Source: CAMDHY01 sp046156265 (lineage in GTDB: Bacteria; Pseudomonadota; Alphaproteobacteria; Rhizobiales; Segnochrobactraceae). Taken from it: a stretch of 64,000 nt of DNA. Under the pieces are notes generated by a model, which worked only from the letters and a program-made list of their open reading frames with translations, made no database searches and had not been told where the DNA came from. The first letter of the stretch is position 1. Each line of letters starts with the position of its first letter. Of the stretch, positions 17,373 to 26,164 are shown piece after piece. A program made the position numbers and the translations under genes. The DNA is taken from positions 1-64,000 of the forward strand of contig NZ_JAWDIR010000048.1 of the NCBI RefSeq assembly GCF_046156265.1, written 5' to 3'.

Positions 17373-17880
17373 ACTCAAATCAACAGCGACCATGTCAATC
17401 AGGCCGCGGTCACCCGCCCCGTCGTGGGCCTGCCCGGGTGTGAGGAGAGAGCGATCGGCAGGCCGTTGGTGTCGACTACGGCGTGGGTTTTGGCCTTCAG
17501 CCCGCCCCCTCAAGCGCCCCAAGCATCTGTGGTCAGGGTTGTTCCCGGCGGTGGGGAGCGGCGGGAAGGCCGCCCTTTTTGGCGTTCGCACCGTGCTGGC
17601 GGACGCGGATGGTGGTGAAATCGATCATCTGGATGTCGCCGTCGTAGGCCTTCGAGACCGCCTCGAAGATGCGGTCCCACACGCCGTTTTTCGGGCCTCG
17701 AACGAAGCGGTTGTAGCGGGGCTTGAACGGGCCGCAGCAGTCCGGGATGTCGGCCCAGGACCAAAGCCGGTGTGCAGGCGCCAGCAGATGCAGTTCAGCA
17801 CCGTCCTGTCGTCCGCCCGTAGCACCCTCCGGGGCTTGCCCGGCAACAAGGGCCGATAATCTCTAAACCCATATCCACCG
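17373..17880 (-). pseudogene. IS5-family (IS427-like) transposase relic
   Basis: On the minus strand several frames together give RPLLPGKPRRVLRADDRTVL and NCICWRLHTG, then YNRFVRGPKNGVWDRIFEAV, then DIQMIDFTTIRVRQHGANAK, the order in IS5/IS427-type transposases. Frame changes and stops interrupt it, and the 3' end is cut off exactly where the IS3 element begins (17372). The IS3 insertion or a recombination at its end therefore followed the IS5 insertion. Confidence 0.65.
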
Positions 17881-17960
17881 CGGTGTCTGGTCAGGCACAG
17901 CCGACACAGAAGCCTCCGGGGACTGAAGCGAGCGCAAGACCGGCCTAGAAAATCCGGAAC

Positions 17961-18299
17961 TCATTTCCGTTGCAGCGAGAGAAGGTAAGCGACCACATCG
18001 CGCTTCTCGTCATCGAACAGGCGGTAGATTGTCATCGGAAAGTGATCTTCCTCTAGAAATCGGACGAAGTAGGCCTCGTCGCGACCGGGACGTTGGACAA
18101 TCTCCTCATAGGGCGGTGCCATGTCGGGATTTGGCGGGTCAGTTGCCCGGAGGTGACATAGCCGGCACCACTGACCCACCACCTTCTCGCCGCGCGTTGC
18201 CGCCTCGTCGGCCAGTACCGGTTTGATGGCCAACAGCGCGATGGCCGCGAACACTACCGAGTAGGCCCTCGCCGCTCGCCCGATTCTCGATGCACCCAT
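17961..18299 (-). CDS. Small exported c-type cytochrome
   Basis: 112 residues. An N-terminal signal peptide (hydrophobic stretch 13-28, cleavage near KPVLA) is followed by CRLCH (Cys45-His49), the haem c attachment site. A Met in DHFPMTIYRL is the likely second axial ligand, and the protein ends with YLLSLQRK, typical of class I cytochrome c C-terminal helices. ATG 18299 is taken because the signal peptide starts there; the frame is open much further upstream across IS debris. It would carry electrons in the periplasm. No partner dehydrogenase is adjacent, and it is surrounded by IS fragments, so its former operon seems to have been lost. Confidence 0.75.
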   Translation of the reverse strand: MGASRIGRAARAYSVVFAAIALLAIKPVLADEAATRGEKVVGQWCRLCHLRATDPPNPDMAPPYEEIVQRPGRDEAYFVRFLEEDHFPMTIYRLFDDEKRDVVAYLLSLQRK

Positions 18300-18350
18300 G
18301 CTGCGTTTGGCCCTCGGAGTTTCCACATTTGAGTTGAGTGTAGCCTGGAG

Positions 18351-18480
18351 TTTCTCGTACCCCGCTACGCCGTCACCGACAAAGCAGGCCGCTTCATCGC
18401 GACGAATCGCAACGCCGGCGGCGGCATAGCGCTCAAGCTGACGGAGATGCAGACCGAGCACGAGCTGCTTTTGTCGCATC
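18351..18480 (+). pseudogene. Possible phage structural-protein fragment
   Basis: A short open stretch reads LVPRYAVTDKAGRFIATNRN then GGGIALKLTEMQTEHELL, which resembles small phage proteins of the type RYRV-D-GRFVA...LELT-EAEHEL. It has no start and changes frame directly into an IS66 fragment. It also overlaps the untranslated upstream region of the cytochrome gene. Tentative. Confidence 0.3.
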
Positions 18481-18660
18481 TTCGACAACGGCCGCATCGA
18501 GATCGATGTGACCGTCGTAGAACGATCGATCCGTCCGATCGCTCTCACCCGCAAGAACGCGCTCTTCGCGGGCTCCGACGGCGGCGCCGAGCACTGGGCG
18601 ACCACCGCATCGCTCGTCGATACCGCGAAGTTCAACGTCCTCCTGACCAGCCCCACGTCG
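18481..18660 (+). pseudogene. IS66-family transposase C-terminal fragment
   Basis: The frame reads FDNGRIEIDVTVVERSIRPI then ALTRKNALFAGSDGGAEHWA and SLVDTAKFN, which is the end of the catalytic domain of IS66 TnpC. The usual form has IE(I/N)DN..ERAIRP..L.RKN.LFAGSD. Only about 60 codons remain, with no ends. Confidence 0.65.
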
Positions 18661-18715
18661 GTGGTCCGATTCGATTGTTGGTTCATGTGTCGGGTGTCCG
18701 CCACGGTAAGCGCGT

Positions 18716-19015
18716 CCGCTGGAGCCGGCCGGGGTTGCGCAGCCGGGCATTCGCCGCCTCGAGCTCCTTCAGGCGCCTCACCTGGTCGCCCTTCAGCCCG
18801 CTGTCCTCGTCCGCCAGCGGTAGTAGGTCACGTCCGTCACCCCGATCGACCGGATCGCCTCCGCAAGGGATTGACCCTGCGCCGTCAGCACCTCAACCTG
18901 CCGCAGCTTCGCGACGATCTCCTCCGGCTTATGCCGCTTCCTCGCCATCTGTCCGTCCTCCAAATGGGCTCAAAATCCATACCTCAGGGAGGACCACTTC
19001 AAAGGGGGCAGGCCA
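18716..19015 (-). pseudogene. IS3-family orfA relic with one element end
   Basis: ATG 18948, preceded by GGAGGACGG, starts MARKRHKPEEIVAKLRQVEV then TAQGQSLAEAIRSIGVTDVT and YYRW, a transposase HTH (pfam01527 type). A one-base shift follows, after which GLKGDQVRRLKELEAANARL continues in another frame. Upstream, TGGCCTGCCCCCTTTGAAG read from 19015 looks like the element's terminal repeat. orfB is absent. Confidence 0.6.
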
Positions 19016-19041
19016 GGTCCAGCAAGTCCCGTACCGCGTCA

Positions 19042-19104
19042 TAGATCGCTCGGATAGCGCCCGCCGACCCGCTCGAACCTCTCGCGATGCTCAGCCGTCC
19101 ACAT
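19042..19104 (-). pseudogene. IS5-family transposase N-terminal stub
   Basis: The 21 codons from ATG 19104 end ERFERVGGRYPSDL, the start of another IS5-type transposase (relatives continue TDAEW). It is cut after YPSDL, about 26 bases before the IS3-type end at 19015, so one element probably landed in the other. Confidence 0.45.
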
Positions 19105-19178
19105 CCTGAACCGCTCTCCCGATCTCCGATCACGGGACAGGAATCATGCAGCCGAGGCGTGTGCCACAAACTTTTGGG

Positions 19179-19560
19179 TCAGGCCCTTAGCCGTTCAGTC
19201 TCTGCCACGATCCATTCGCAGAAGGTCGCCGCTTCCGGCCTCAGATGGACATTCTCCGAGGTGGCCAGGAAAAAGGCCGGTTTCAGCAAAAGCGTCGTCG
19301 GCAGGCACTGCACCAGGGCACCACTCTTGATCAGGTCCTCGACAAGATGGCCCCAGCCGAGGGCGTCGCCCTGGCCATTGACCCCCGCCTGGATCAGCAG
19401 CGGGTAGTTGTTGAAGTGCATACCGCCCGATGGGACACCGCGGCCTAGTCCAACGGCGCGCAGCCAGACACTCCAGTCGGCGTCGGTCGAATCGAATGGC
19501 GGCATGCTTGTCGTCGAGATCGGCCAGGTACTCGATCGCGAAAAGCCGCTGCTTAGGGCT
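19179..19560 (-). pseudogene. LysR-family regulator (GcvA-like), C-terminal fragment
   Basis: The open frame ends with GMHFNNYPLLIQAGVNGQGD, ALGWGHLVEDLIKSGALVQC and FFLATSENVHLRPEAATFCE, the second lobe of a LysR substrate-binding domain as in GcvA-type regulators. The DNA-binding half is missing: upstream the frame turns into unrelated sequence, and a second frame, QRLFAIEYLADLDDK, looks like a displaced piece of the same or a neighbouring gene. About 110 codons remain. Non-functional as a regulator. Confidence 0.65.
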
Positions 19561-19573
19561 GAGAACTCAATGC

Positions 19574-20236
19574 ATGCAGTGGATCGTCGTCGATGGGCTG
19601 TCATTCGTCGCTGGGGCGGGTCTGCCGACGGTGCCGGTGCTGCCGGACTGGCGCCGCATCGCCCGCGCGCCGTGGGCCGAGGAGGTGTTCCTCGGCCTCG
19701 CCGGGCGCTTCGGCGAGGGCGAGGCGCGGGCAACGGTGGCGGAACTCGCCAGCCGCTCACTGGCGCTCGCCTTCCTGCCGACGCCCCTCAACGTCGTCGG
19801 ATGGTGCTTTCCGGTCGAGGTCGACCCGACCTGGCAGGAGGCGACACAGCTCGTCGGCCTGCTGGCGCCGCTGCCGCGGCCGTTGTGGATCAGTGTCTAC
19901 GACAGTGCCAACGTCGGCGCTGCGACGCTGGCAGACTGGCTCACCGGATGGCTGCCGGGCGATGTCGGCGTGTTCTTCCAGGACGGCGTCGGTGTGCACG
20001 CCCGAACGCCGGCGACCGCCCGCGACTATGCGGACGCGCTAGCGGATCGGCTGGGTCGGGATCGACTGTGCATCATCGTGGAAGCGTTTCGGCCACTCGT
20101 CGGCGGCGGCGTCCGTCCCGCAAAGGCAGGCGACCGCCAGCCGGAGTTCGCCGCCTGCGTCGACTACCCGATCTACCTCTTCAACGGTCCTCATTTCGCC
20201 GGCAATCGACTAATCGACGAGATCGCGTCGGCCTGA
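19574..20236 (+). CDS. Hypothetical protein, possibly prophage-associated
   Basis: 220 residues from ATG 19574 (MQWIVVDGLSFVAGAGLPTV). It has no signal peptide or membrane helix. Repeated motifs such as WRRIARAPWAEEVFLGLAGR, LAPLPRPLWISVYDSANVGA and GVFFQDGVGVHAR suggest an alpha/beta-barrel-like fold, perhaps of glycosidase ancestry. I recall similar uncharacterised proteins in rhizobial prophages, but cannot assign a function. Codon pattern is typical of real genes here. The ribosome binding site is weak, and a more distant start is excluded by the LysR remnant. Confidence 0.55.
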   Translation: MQWIVVDGLSFVAGAGLPTVPVLPDWRRIARAPWAEEVFLGLAGRFGEGEARATVAELASRSLALAFLPTPLNVVGWCFPVEVDPTWQEATQLVGLLAPLPRPLWISVYDSANVGAATLADWLTGWLPGDVGVFFQDGVGVHARTPATARDYADALADRLGRDRLCIIVEAFRPLVGGGVRPAKAGDRQPEFAACVDYPIYLFNGPHFAGNRLIDEIASA

Positions 20237-20479
20237 CCGGCCGGGCCATCGCGGAGGACAATAATGGCATAGTTCCAACGGTGACAGCAGTTGCGACGGG
20301 ATGGCTCAAGTGTGCTGCGAATGCAGAGATTTGCGCAAATGCGAGCCAATGCGAGGCAACTAGAGATGAAGGCCCGCATCCGGTTCCTGCCCTCCGCCAC
20401 TACGCACAAGTTCCCACGACTGCGACGGACTACGCGCTGCCCAGAGCAAAATGACCGCGCCGGGCTTCCAGCCTGCTCC

Positions 20480-22039
20480 ATGCCCCTTGCGCTCGGCGTC
20501 AATGGCATGGCAGCGACCTCCCATCCGCTCGCGACGCTCGCCGCCATCGAGGTCCTGCGCCGCGGCGGCAACGCCGTCGATGCGGCGATCGCCGCTGCGG
20601 CGGTGCTGTGCCTTGCCGAGCCGCACATGACGAGCATCGGCGGCGACTGCTTCGTCCTCTATTCGCCGGCCGGCGGGCTGCCGATCGCCCTCAACGGCTC
20701 TGGCCGGACGCCGGCAGCAGCGACGCTCGACTGGTATCTGGAGCGCGGTTTCACTGCGATCGACGAGCGCACGCCGCACGCCGTCACGGTGCCGGGCTGC
20801 ATCGATGCCTGGTTCCGCCTGCATGCCGACCACGGCTCGCGCGACATGGCGGAATTGCTGCAGCCGGCGATCGACCTCGCCGAAGCCGGATGCCCCGTGG
20901 CGCCGCGCGTTGCCTTCGACTTTGCCGGCTCGTCGCGCCAGATCGCCGAAGATGCTGTCGCCTCGCGCATCCTCATGAAGAACGGCGCTCCGCTCCTGTG
21001 CGGCGACCGTGTCATCAACCCGCTCCTGGCGGAGACCTTACGCCGGATCGCACGCGAGGGCCGCGACGCCTTTTATGAAGGACCGATCGCCGAGGACATG
21101 GTCACCCGCCTCCGCTCTCTCGGCGGGCTGCACTCCCTCGACGACTTCGCCGCTCAGCGGAGCGTCTACGAAACACCGATCGCGTCCCCCTACCGCGGAC
21201 ACGACGTCTACGAATGCCCGCCGAACGGCCAGGGCGTGGTCGCCCTCATGATCCTCGGCACGCTGGGCGGCTACGATGTGGCGGCGGGGGGACTGAGCGA
21301 ACCTGAGCGCATCCACCTCTTCGCCGAGGCGACCAAGGCCGCCTATCGGACGCGCGACGCCGCGATCGGCGATCCGAGCGGTGCGCCCGCCGACGTGTCT
21401 CAATGGCTCAACCCGGTCTACGCCGCGTCCGTTCGCGCCCGCATTCGGGTGGACGTCGCATCCGAGGCTGTCGACTGGGACGAGCCGGAACACAAGGACA
21501 CCGTCTACATTGCCGTCGTCGACCGCGACGGCAATGCGATTTCCTTCATCAACTCGCTGTTCGCAGAGTTCGGCAGCGGCATCATGGCGCCGAGAAGTGG
21601 CATCCTGCTGCACAGCCGCGGCTCAATCTTCCGCGTCCTGCCCGGGCATCCGAACGCCATTGCGCCGCGCAAACGGCCGTTGCACACAATCATTCCCGGC
21701 ATGCTGGTCAAGGACGGACGCGCGGTGATGCCGTTCGGCGTGATGGGCGGACACTACCAGGCCTCTGGCCACGCGCAGTTCCTCTCGGCGATGCTCGACG
21801 ACGGCCTCGACCCGCAACAGGCGTCGGAGGTACCGCGGAGCTTCGCCTTCGGCGGAACACTGCAACTCGAGAAGACCATTCCGAATGAGGTGGCTGCCGA
21901 CCTCGCGCGGCGCGGCCACCGTATCGAGCGGGCTGTGAAGCCGCTCGGCGGTAGCCAGGCGATCTTCATCGACCACGCGCGGGGCCTGCTTGTCGGCGGC
22001 TCCGATCCTCGCAAGGATGGAATTGCACTTGGCTATTGA
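20480..22039 (+). CDS. Gamma-glutamyltransferase family protein
   Basis: 519-residue Ntn-hydrolase of the gamma-glutamyltransferase (GGT) family, which self-cleaves before a Thr and removes gamma-glutamyl groups from glutathione-like substrates. ATSHPLATLAAIEVLRRGGN, AVDAAIAAAAVLC and PHMTSIGGDCFVL mark the large subunit. EHKDTVYIAVVDRDGNAISF contains the cleavage Thr341, and MGGHYQASGHAQ is in the small subunit. No signal peptide is present, so it is probably cytoplasmic, unlike classical GGT. ATG 20480 gives MPLALGVNG; an N-terminal MTAPGFQP that I would expect in such proteins occurs at 20451 in another frame, hinting at a one-base loss. Confidence 0.85.
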   Translation: MPLALGVNGMAATSHPLATLAAIEVLRRGGNAVDAAIAAAAVLCLAEPHMTSIGGDCFVLYSPAGGLPIALNGSGRTPAAATLDWYLERGFTAIDERTPHAVTVPGCIDAWFRLHADHGSRDMAELLQPAIDLAEAGCPVAPRVAFDFAGSSRQIAEDAVASRILMKNGAPLLCGDRVINPLLAETLRRIAREGRDAFYEGPIAEDMVTRLRSLGGLHSLDDFAAQRSVYETPIASPYRGHDVYECPPNGQGVVALMILGTLGGYDVAAGGLSEPERIHLFAEATKAAYRTRDAAIGDPSGAPADVSQWLNPVYAASVRARIRVDVASEAVDWDEPEHKDTVYIAVVDRDGNAISFINSLFAEFGSGIMAPRSGILLHSRGSIFRVLPGHPNAIAPRKRPLHTIIPGMLVKDGRAVMPFGVMGGHYQASGHAQFLSAMLDDGLDPQQASEVPRSFAFGGTLQLEKTIPNEVAADLARRGHRIERAVKPLGGSQAIFIDHARGLLVGGSDPRKDGIALGY

Positions 22040-22269
22040 ACGCAGCGAGTGTGCACATGGTCGCCGATCGCGTTCCTGGCGGCGTGCCACTTTCAAGTGG
22101 TCACGCAGCGCAATTCGCCCGCGCTACTCGATCTCCTACTACCCGCAACCGACGCAGAGACGCACCCCGGTCGGACTTAGGCATGTGCGTGAGTTGAAAT
22201 CTGGATAACTCTAGGTCTGGCGCCTTGCGGCATTGACTGGGATAGCGGCGGCGGCGCGAGACCGGCCGC

Positions 22270-22665
22270 CTACTCCTCCACGTTGGCGACGCCGTCGATC
22301 TCGACGAGCCAGTCGGGATGGGCGAGGCCGGCGACAACCAGTACCGTGGTCGCCGGATATGGCTTGGCGAAGTACTTCTGCCGCGCCTTCATCACGTCGC
22401 CGAGGAAGGCGCGGTCGGTGACGTAGACGACGATGCGGCAGACGTCCGCCATCGTCGCGCCGTCGGCCTCCACCAGCGCCTGCATGTTGGCAAGGACGCG
22501 GTCGGCCTGGACGGCGGGATCGCCGATGCCGACATTGGCGCCGGTCTCGTCCTGCGACACCTGGCCGGCGATGTAGATCGTCCGCGCGCCGGTGGCGGCG
22601 ACGGCCTGCGAGAACGGTGACGACGACTGGAACACCTTCGGCGTCGAGATGAAGCGGTGGGGCAC
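22270..22665 (-). CDS. RidA family protein
   Basis: 131 residues from GTG 22665, chosen because GGAG precedes it at proper spacing. It reads IYIAGQVSQDETG, LANMQALVEADGATMADVCR and YPATTVLVVAGLAHPDWLVE. In this copy the Arg of the typical R(A/S)TV block is replaced (PATTVL), so classical 2-aminoacrylate deaminase activity is doubtful; it belongs to a RidA subgroup with another reaction. Last gene of the second Liv operon, after aldehyde dehydrogenase. Confidence 0.85.
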   Translation of the reverse strand: MPHRFISTPKVFQSSSPFSQAVAATGARTIYIAGQVSQDETGANVGIGDPAVQADRVLANMQALVEADGATMADVCRIVVYVTDRAFLGDVMKARQKYFAKPYPATTVLVVAGLAHPDWLVEIDGVANVEE

Positions 22666-22736
22666 GGCAAGCTCCTGCAAGGTAGGGTGTCGGCGTCGAT
22701 GGGGCTGGCGCCGGGCGAGGCCGGCGCCGGAGGCCG

Positions 22737-24215
22737 TCAGCGCAGCGCGAACGGGCTCGGGAAGGTCGGGTTGGTGTCGATCCAGGCGCTCTTCGTCTGC
22801 AGGTAGTCGAGGATCATCTCCTGCCCGTTGACGCGGCCGATGCCCGAACTCTTGTAGCCACCCATCGGTGAGGTGAACGACACCGCCCGGTAGGTGTTCA
22901 CCCAGACGGTGCCCGCCTGCAGCCGCTTCGTCATCGTCAGCGCCCGCGTGATGTCCTGCGTCCACACGCCGGCGGCCAGCCCATAGACGACGTCGTTGGC
23001 GATGCGGATGGCGTCCTCGTCGTCCTTGAAGCGGATGACCGAGAGGATCGGGCCGAACACCTCCTCCTGCGCGATCCGCATGCCGTTCTCGACGCCGGAG
23101 AAGATCGTCGGCTCGACGAACCAGCCGTCGCCGCAGCCGGCGCGCGTCGCCTTGCCGCCGCCGAGCCTGAGCGTCGCGCCGTCGGCGCGGGCGATGTCGA
23201 TGTAGTCGAGCGTCTTCTGGTACTGCGGGCGAGTGGTGATCGGCCCGATCTCGGTGCCCATGTCCATCGGATCGCCCATCTTCGCACTGCCGGCCATGGC
23301 GAGCAGGCGGTCGAGGAACTCGTCGTGGATGCTGTCGTGCAGCAGCAGCCGCGAGCCGGCGATGCAGGTCTGGCCGGAGGCGGCGAAGATACCGGCGATT
23401 GCGCCCTTGACCGCGTTGTCGAGGTTGGCGTCGGCGAAGACGATGTTCGGCGACTTGCCGCCGAGCTCGAGGCTGATGCGCTTCAGGCCCTTCGCAGCCG
23501 CCATGTTGACGCGCTCGCCCGACGCCACCGAGCCGGTGAAGGCGATCTTGCGCACCAGCGGATGCTCGATCAGCGGCTGGCCGACCTCCGGCCCGTAGCC
23601 GGTGACCACGTTGACGACACCCGGCGGAAAGCCCGCCTCCTCGAACAGCTTGACGTATTCGAGCGCCGAGGTGGAGGTGAACTCCGACGGCTTGATGATG
23701 ACGGTGTTGCCGGCGGCGAGTGCCGGCGCGATCTTCCAGGTGGCGAGCAGCAGCGGCGAGTTCCACGCGGTGATTGCCACGCAGACGCCGAGCGGTTCGT
23801 GCAGGGTATAGTTGAAGACGCCGGGCTTATCGATCGGGATGACCGCACCCTCGATCTTGTCCGCCAGTCCGCCGTAATAATAGAACCACTGCGGGATGTA
23901 GCGGAGCTGGCCGAGCATCTCGACCTTCAGCTTGCCGTTGTCGCGCACCTCGCAGTCGGCGAGGAACTCCGCCCGCTCGGCGATGAGGTCGCCGACGCGG
24001 CGCAAGAGAGCGCCGCGCTGCGTCGCCGTCAGCGTCGGCCACGGGCCGGTGGTGAAGGCCTTGTGGGCGGCCTCGGCGGCGCGCGCCGCATCCGCCTCCC
24101 CGCCGCGCGCAACCTCGGCCCACACCTTGCCGGTGAACGGGTTCTCGGTCTCGAACCACGCGCCGGAGGCGGCCTCGCACCACTCTCCGCCGATGTACAT
24201 CTTGTAGCGGTCCAT
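22737..24215 (-). CDS. NAD(P)+-dependent aldehyde dehydrogenase
   Basis: 492-residue cytosolic enzyme of the ALDH superfamily, normal length. Seen: AITAWNSPLLLATWKIAPAL, KPSEFTSTSALE, a GSVASGERVNMAAAKGL nucleotide loop, LELGGKSPNIVFADANLDNA with the catalytic Glu, and ASGQTCIAGSRLLLH with the catalytic Cys. Oxidises an aldehyde to its acid. Between livM and ridA of the second Liv operon, so it presumably acts on an aldehyde made from the imported compound. The substrate cannot be told from sequence. Confidence 0.92.
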   Translation of the reverse strand: MDRYKMYIGGEWCEAASGAWFETENPFTGKVWAEVARGGEADAARAAEAAHKAFTTGPWPTLTATQRGALLRRVGDLIAERAEFLADCEVRDNGKLKVEMLGQLRYIPQWFYYYGGLADKIEGAVIPIDKPGVFNYTLHEPLGVCVAITAWNSPLLLATWKIAPALAAGNTVIIKPSEFTSTSALEYVKLFEEAGFPPGVVNVVTGYGPEVGQPLIEHPLVRKIAFTGSVASGERVNMAAAKGLKRISLELGGKSPNIVFADANLDNAVKGAIAGIFAASGQTCIAGSRLLLHDSIHDEFLDRLLAMAGSAKMGDPMDMGTEIGPITTRPQYQKTLDYIDIARADGATLRLGGGKATRAGCGDGWFVEPTIFSGVENGMRIAQEEVFGPILSVIRFKDDEDAIRIANDVVYGLAAGVWTQDITRALTMTKRLQAGTVWVNTYRAVSFTSPMGGYKSSGIGRVNGQEMILDYLQTKSAWIDTNPTFPSPFALR

Positions 24216-24258
24216 GCGGTCCTCGCGTGTCGTTGTTCTTGGATGGACAGGTGGCGGC

Positions 24259-25269
24259 TCAGGCGACCGGGGAGCCGGCCGCGTCGCGGCTCGCGGACGG
24301 TGCCGGCGGCGGATCGGGGCGCCGCGCCAGGCGGCGGCCGACGGCCTCCAGCGCCGCGATCAGGCCGCGCGGGAAGAAGCGCAGGATGACGACGATCATC
24401 ACCGCGATGACGAGGTAGCGCCCCGGCCCGAGCCCGACCATCGATTCCGAGACGAGCGTGAACACCACCGCCCCGAGGATCGGCCCCCAGATCGTGCCGA
24501 TGCCGCCGAGCAGCAGCATCGAGAGCGCCAGCGTGATGAAGGCGAAGCCGAACATGTCGGGGCTCGCCGAGCGGGTGTACTGCGCATAGAGCGCGCCGGT
24601 GGCGCCGGTGAAGATCGCGCTCGCCATGAAGATCATGAGCCGCACGCGGGCGAGCGCGACGCCGCGGCTCGTCGCATAGGCCTCGTTGTCACGCAGCGCG
24701 ACGACGGTGCGGCCGAAGTCGGAGCGCATCAGCCGGGCGCAGAACAGCGTCGAGAGGGCGAGCAGCACCAGCGCCGCGTAGTAGTAGCCGAGGTTCTGGT
24801 GGTCGCGGAACGAGAAGTCGCCGATCGACAGCGGCGGGATCTGCACAAGCCCGAAGCTGCCGCCGGTGAGGTCGCGCTGGTTCAGCACGATCTGGAAGCA
24901 GAGCTGCGAGAAGGCGAAGGTGACGAGCACCACATAGATACCCTTCAGCCTGAGCACCGGGATGCAGACGACGACGCTCGCGATCACCGCGGCGGCGATG
25001 CCGGCCGGCAGCCCGAGCCAGGGCGAGAAGTCATAGACCTTCGTCAGGATGCCGGCGGCATAGGCGCCGATGGCGAAGAAGGCCATGTGGCCGAAGTTGA
25101 AGACGCCGGCATAGCCGAGCGTCAGGTTCCAGCTCGACACCATCACCGCATAGAGGATGGCGACGATCGAGACGTGGCGGACATAGCTGCTGTCGCTGAC
25201 GAGCGGCAGCAGGATGAGGGCGGCGAAGAAGGCCGCCTTGGCGATCGTCGCCGGTTTCAGCGCGCCCAT
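24259..25269 (-). CDS. ABC transporter permease, LivM type
   Basis: 336-residue membrane protein with about ten helices. LGYAGVFNFGHMAFFAIGAY is the LivM hallmark, and LLLGGIGTIWGPILGAVVF is the conserved cytoplasmic coupling loop region. It follows livH by four bases. The C-terminal 25 residues are Pro/Ala/Arg rich. Pairs with the LivH-like gene at 25274-26164. Confidence 0.92.
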   Translation of the reverse strand: MGALKPATIAKAAFFAALILLPLVSDSSYVRHVSIVAILYAVMVSSWNLTLGYAGVFNFGHMAFFAIGAYAAGILTKVYDFSPWLGLPAGIAAAVIASVVVCIPVLRLKGIYVVLVTFAFSQLCFQIVLNQRDLTGGSFGLVQIPPLSIGDFSFRDHQNLGYYYAALVLLALSTLFCARLMRSDFGRTVVALRDNEAYATSRGVALARVRLMIFMASAIFTGATGALYAQYTRSASPDMFGFAFITLALSMLLLGGIGTIWGPILGAVVFTLVSESMVGLGPGRYLVIAVMIVVILRFFPRGLIAALEAVGRRLARRPDPPPAPSASRDAAGSPVA

Positions 25270-25273
25270 CGCC

Positions 25274-26164
25274 TCACCGCCTGCCGAGCAGGCCGGTCGG
25301 CCTGAGGATAAGGATCAGGATGAACAGCGCGAACAGGATCGCCTGCGTCCAGTAGGCGCCGACGAAGTAGGTGCTGGAGGATTCGAGGAACCCGACCGCA
25401 TAGGCGCCCACGGCGGTGCCGGCGAACGAGCCGAGCCCGCCGAGGATGACGACGATGAACGCCTTCAGCAGCGGCTCCGCCCCCATGCCGGGGGTGATGA
25501 AGCGGATCGCCCCGAGCAGCACCCCGGCCATGCCGGCGAGCCCGGCCGACAGCGCGAAGGCGACCGAATAGGCGAGCCGCACATCGATGCCGACGAGCAG
25601 CGCCGCGTCGCGGTTCTGCGCCACCGCGCGGATGGCGGCGCCGATCCAACTGAACTTCAGGAACGCCCACAGCGCGAACAGCACGAGCGGCGCCAAGAGG
25701 ATGATGACGAACTCGTGCGCCGAGATCGGCACGCCGGCGAGCCGCACGTTGCCCTCGACCAGCTTGTCGAGCTGCTTGATGCGCGGCCCCCAGATCAGCA
25801 GCGCGGCGTTTTCCAGGAAGAACGCGGCCGACAGCGTGGTCATCACCGCGATCAGCACGATGTCCTTGCGGCCGAGGAAGGGCGAGACCAGCAGCTTGTC
25901 GGCGAGCACGCCGAGGCCGGCCACAGCCGCCACCGCGACGGCGAAGCCGGCGGCGAGGCCGAAGCCGAGGCCGCGGTCGTCGGCCACCGTCCAGGCGATA
26001 TAGGCGCCGAGCGTCATGAACACGCCGTGGGCGAAGTTGAAGACGCCGAGCGTCGTCCACACCAAGGACAGGCCGATCGCCATCAGCGCGTAGAGCGAGG
26101 CGAGCACCAGCCCGCTCACCAGGATCGACTGCAGCGCCGGCAGGATCGCGTCAAGCGAGGCCAA
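25274..26164 (-). CDS. ABC transporter permease, LivH type
   Basis: 296-residue membrane protein with TTLGVFNFAHGVFMTLGAY (NFAHG motif) and VILGGLGSFAGTAVGAY (coupling loop). The frame starts with TTG at 26164, overlapping the livF stop by 14 bases; no ATG is available before the first helix, so TTG is accepted although no strong ribosome binding site is present. Translational coupling to livF is likely. Confidence 0.9.
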   Translation of the reverse strand: MASLDAILPALQSILVSGLVLASLYALMAIGLSLVWTTLGVFNFAHGVFMTLGAYIAWTVADDRGLGFGLAAGFAVAVAAVAGLGVLADKLLVSPFLGRKDIVLIAVMTTLSAAFFLENAALLIWGPRIKQLDKLVEGNVRLAGVPISAHEFVIILLAPLVLFALWAFLKFSWIGAAIRAVAQNRDAALLVGIDVRLAYSVAFALSAGLAGMAGVLLGAIRFITPGMGAEPLLKAFIVVILGGLGSFAGTAVGAYAVGFLESSSTYFVGAYWTQAILFALFILILILRPTGLLGRR

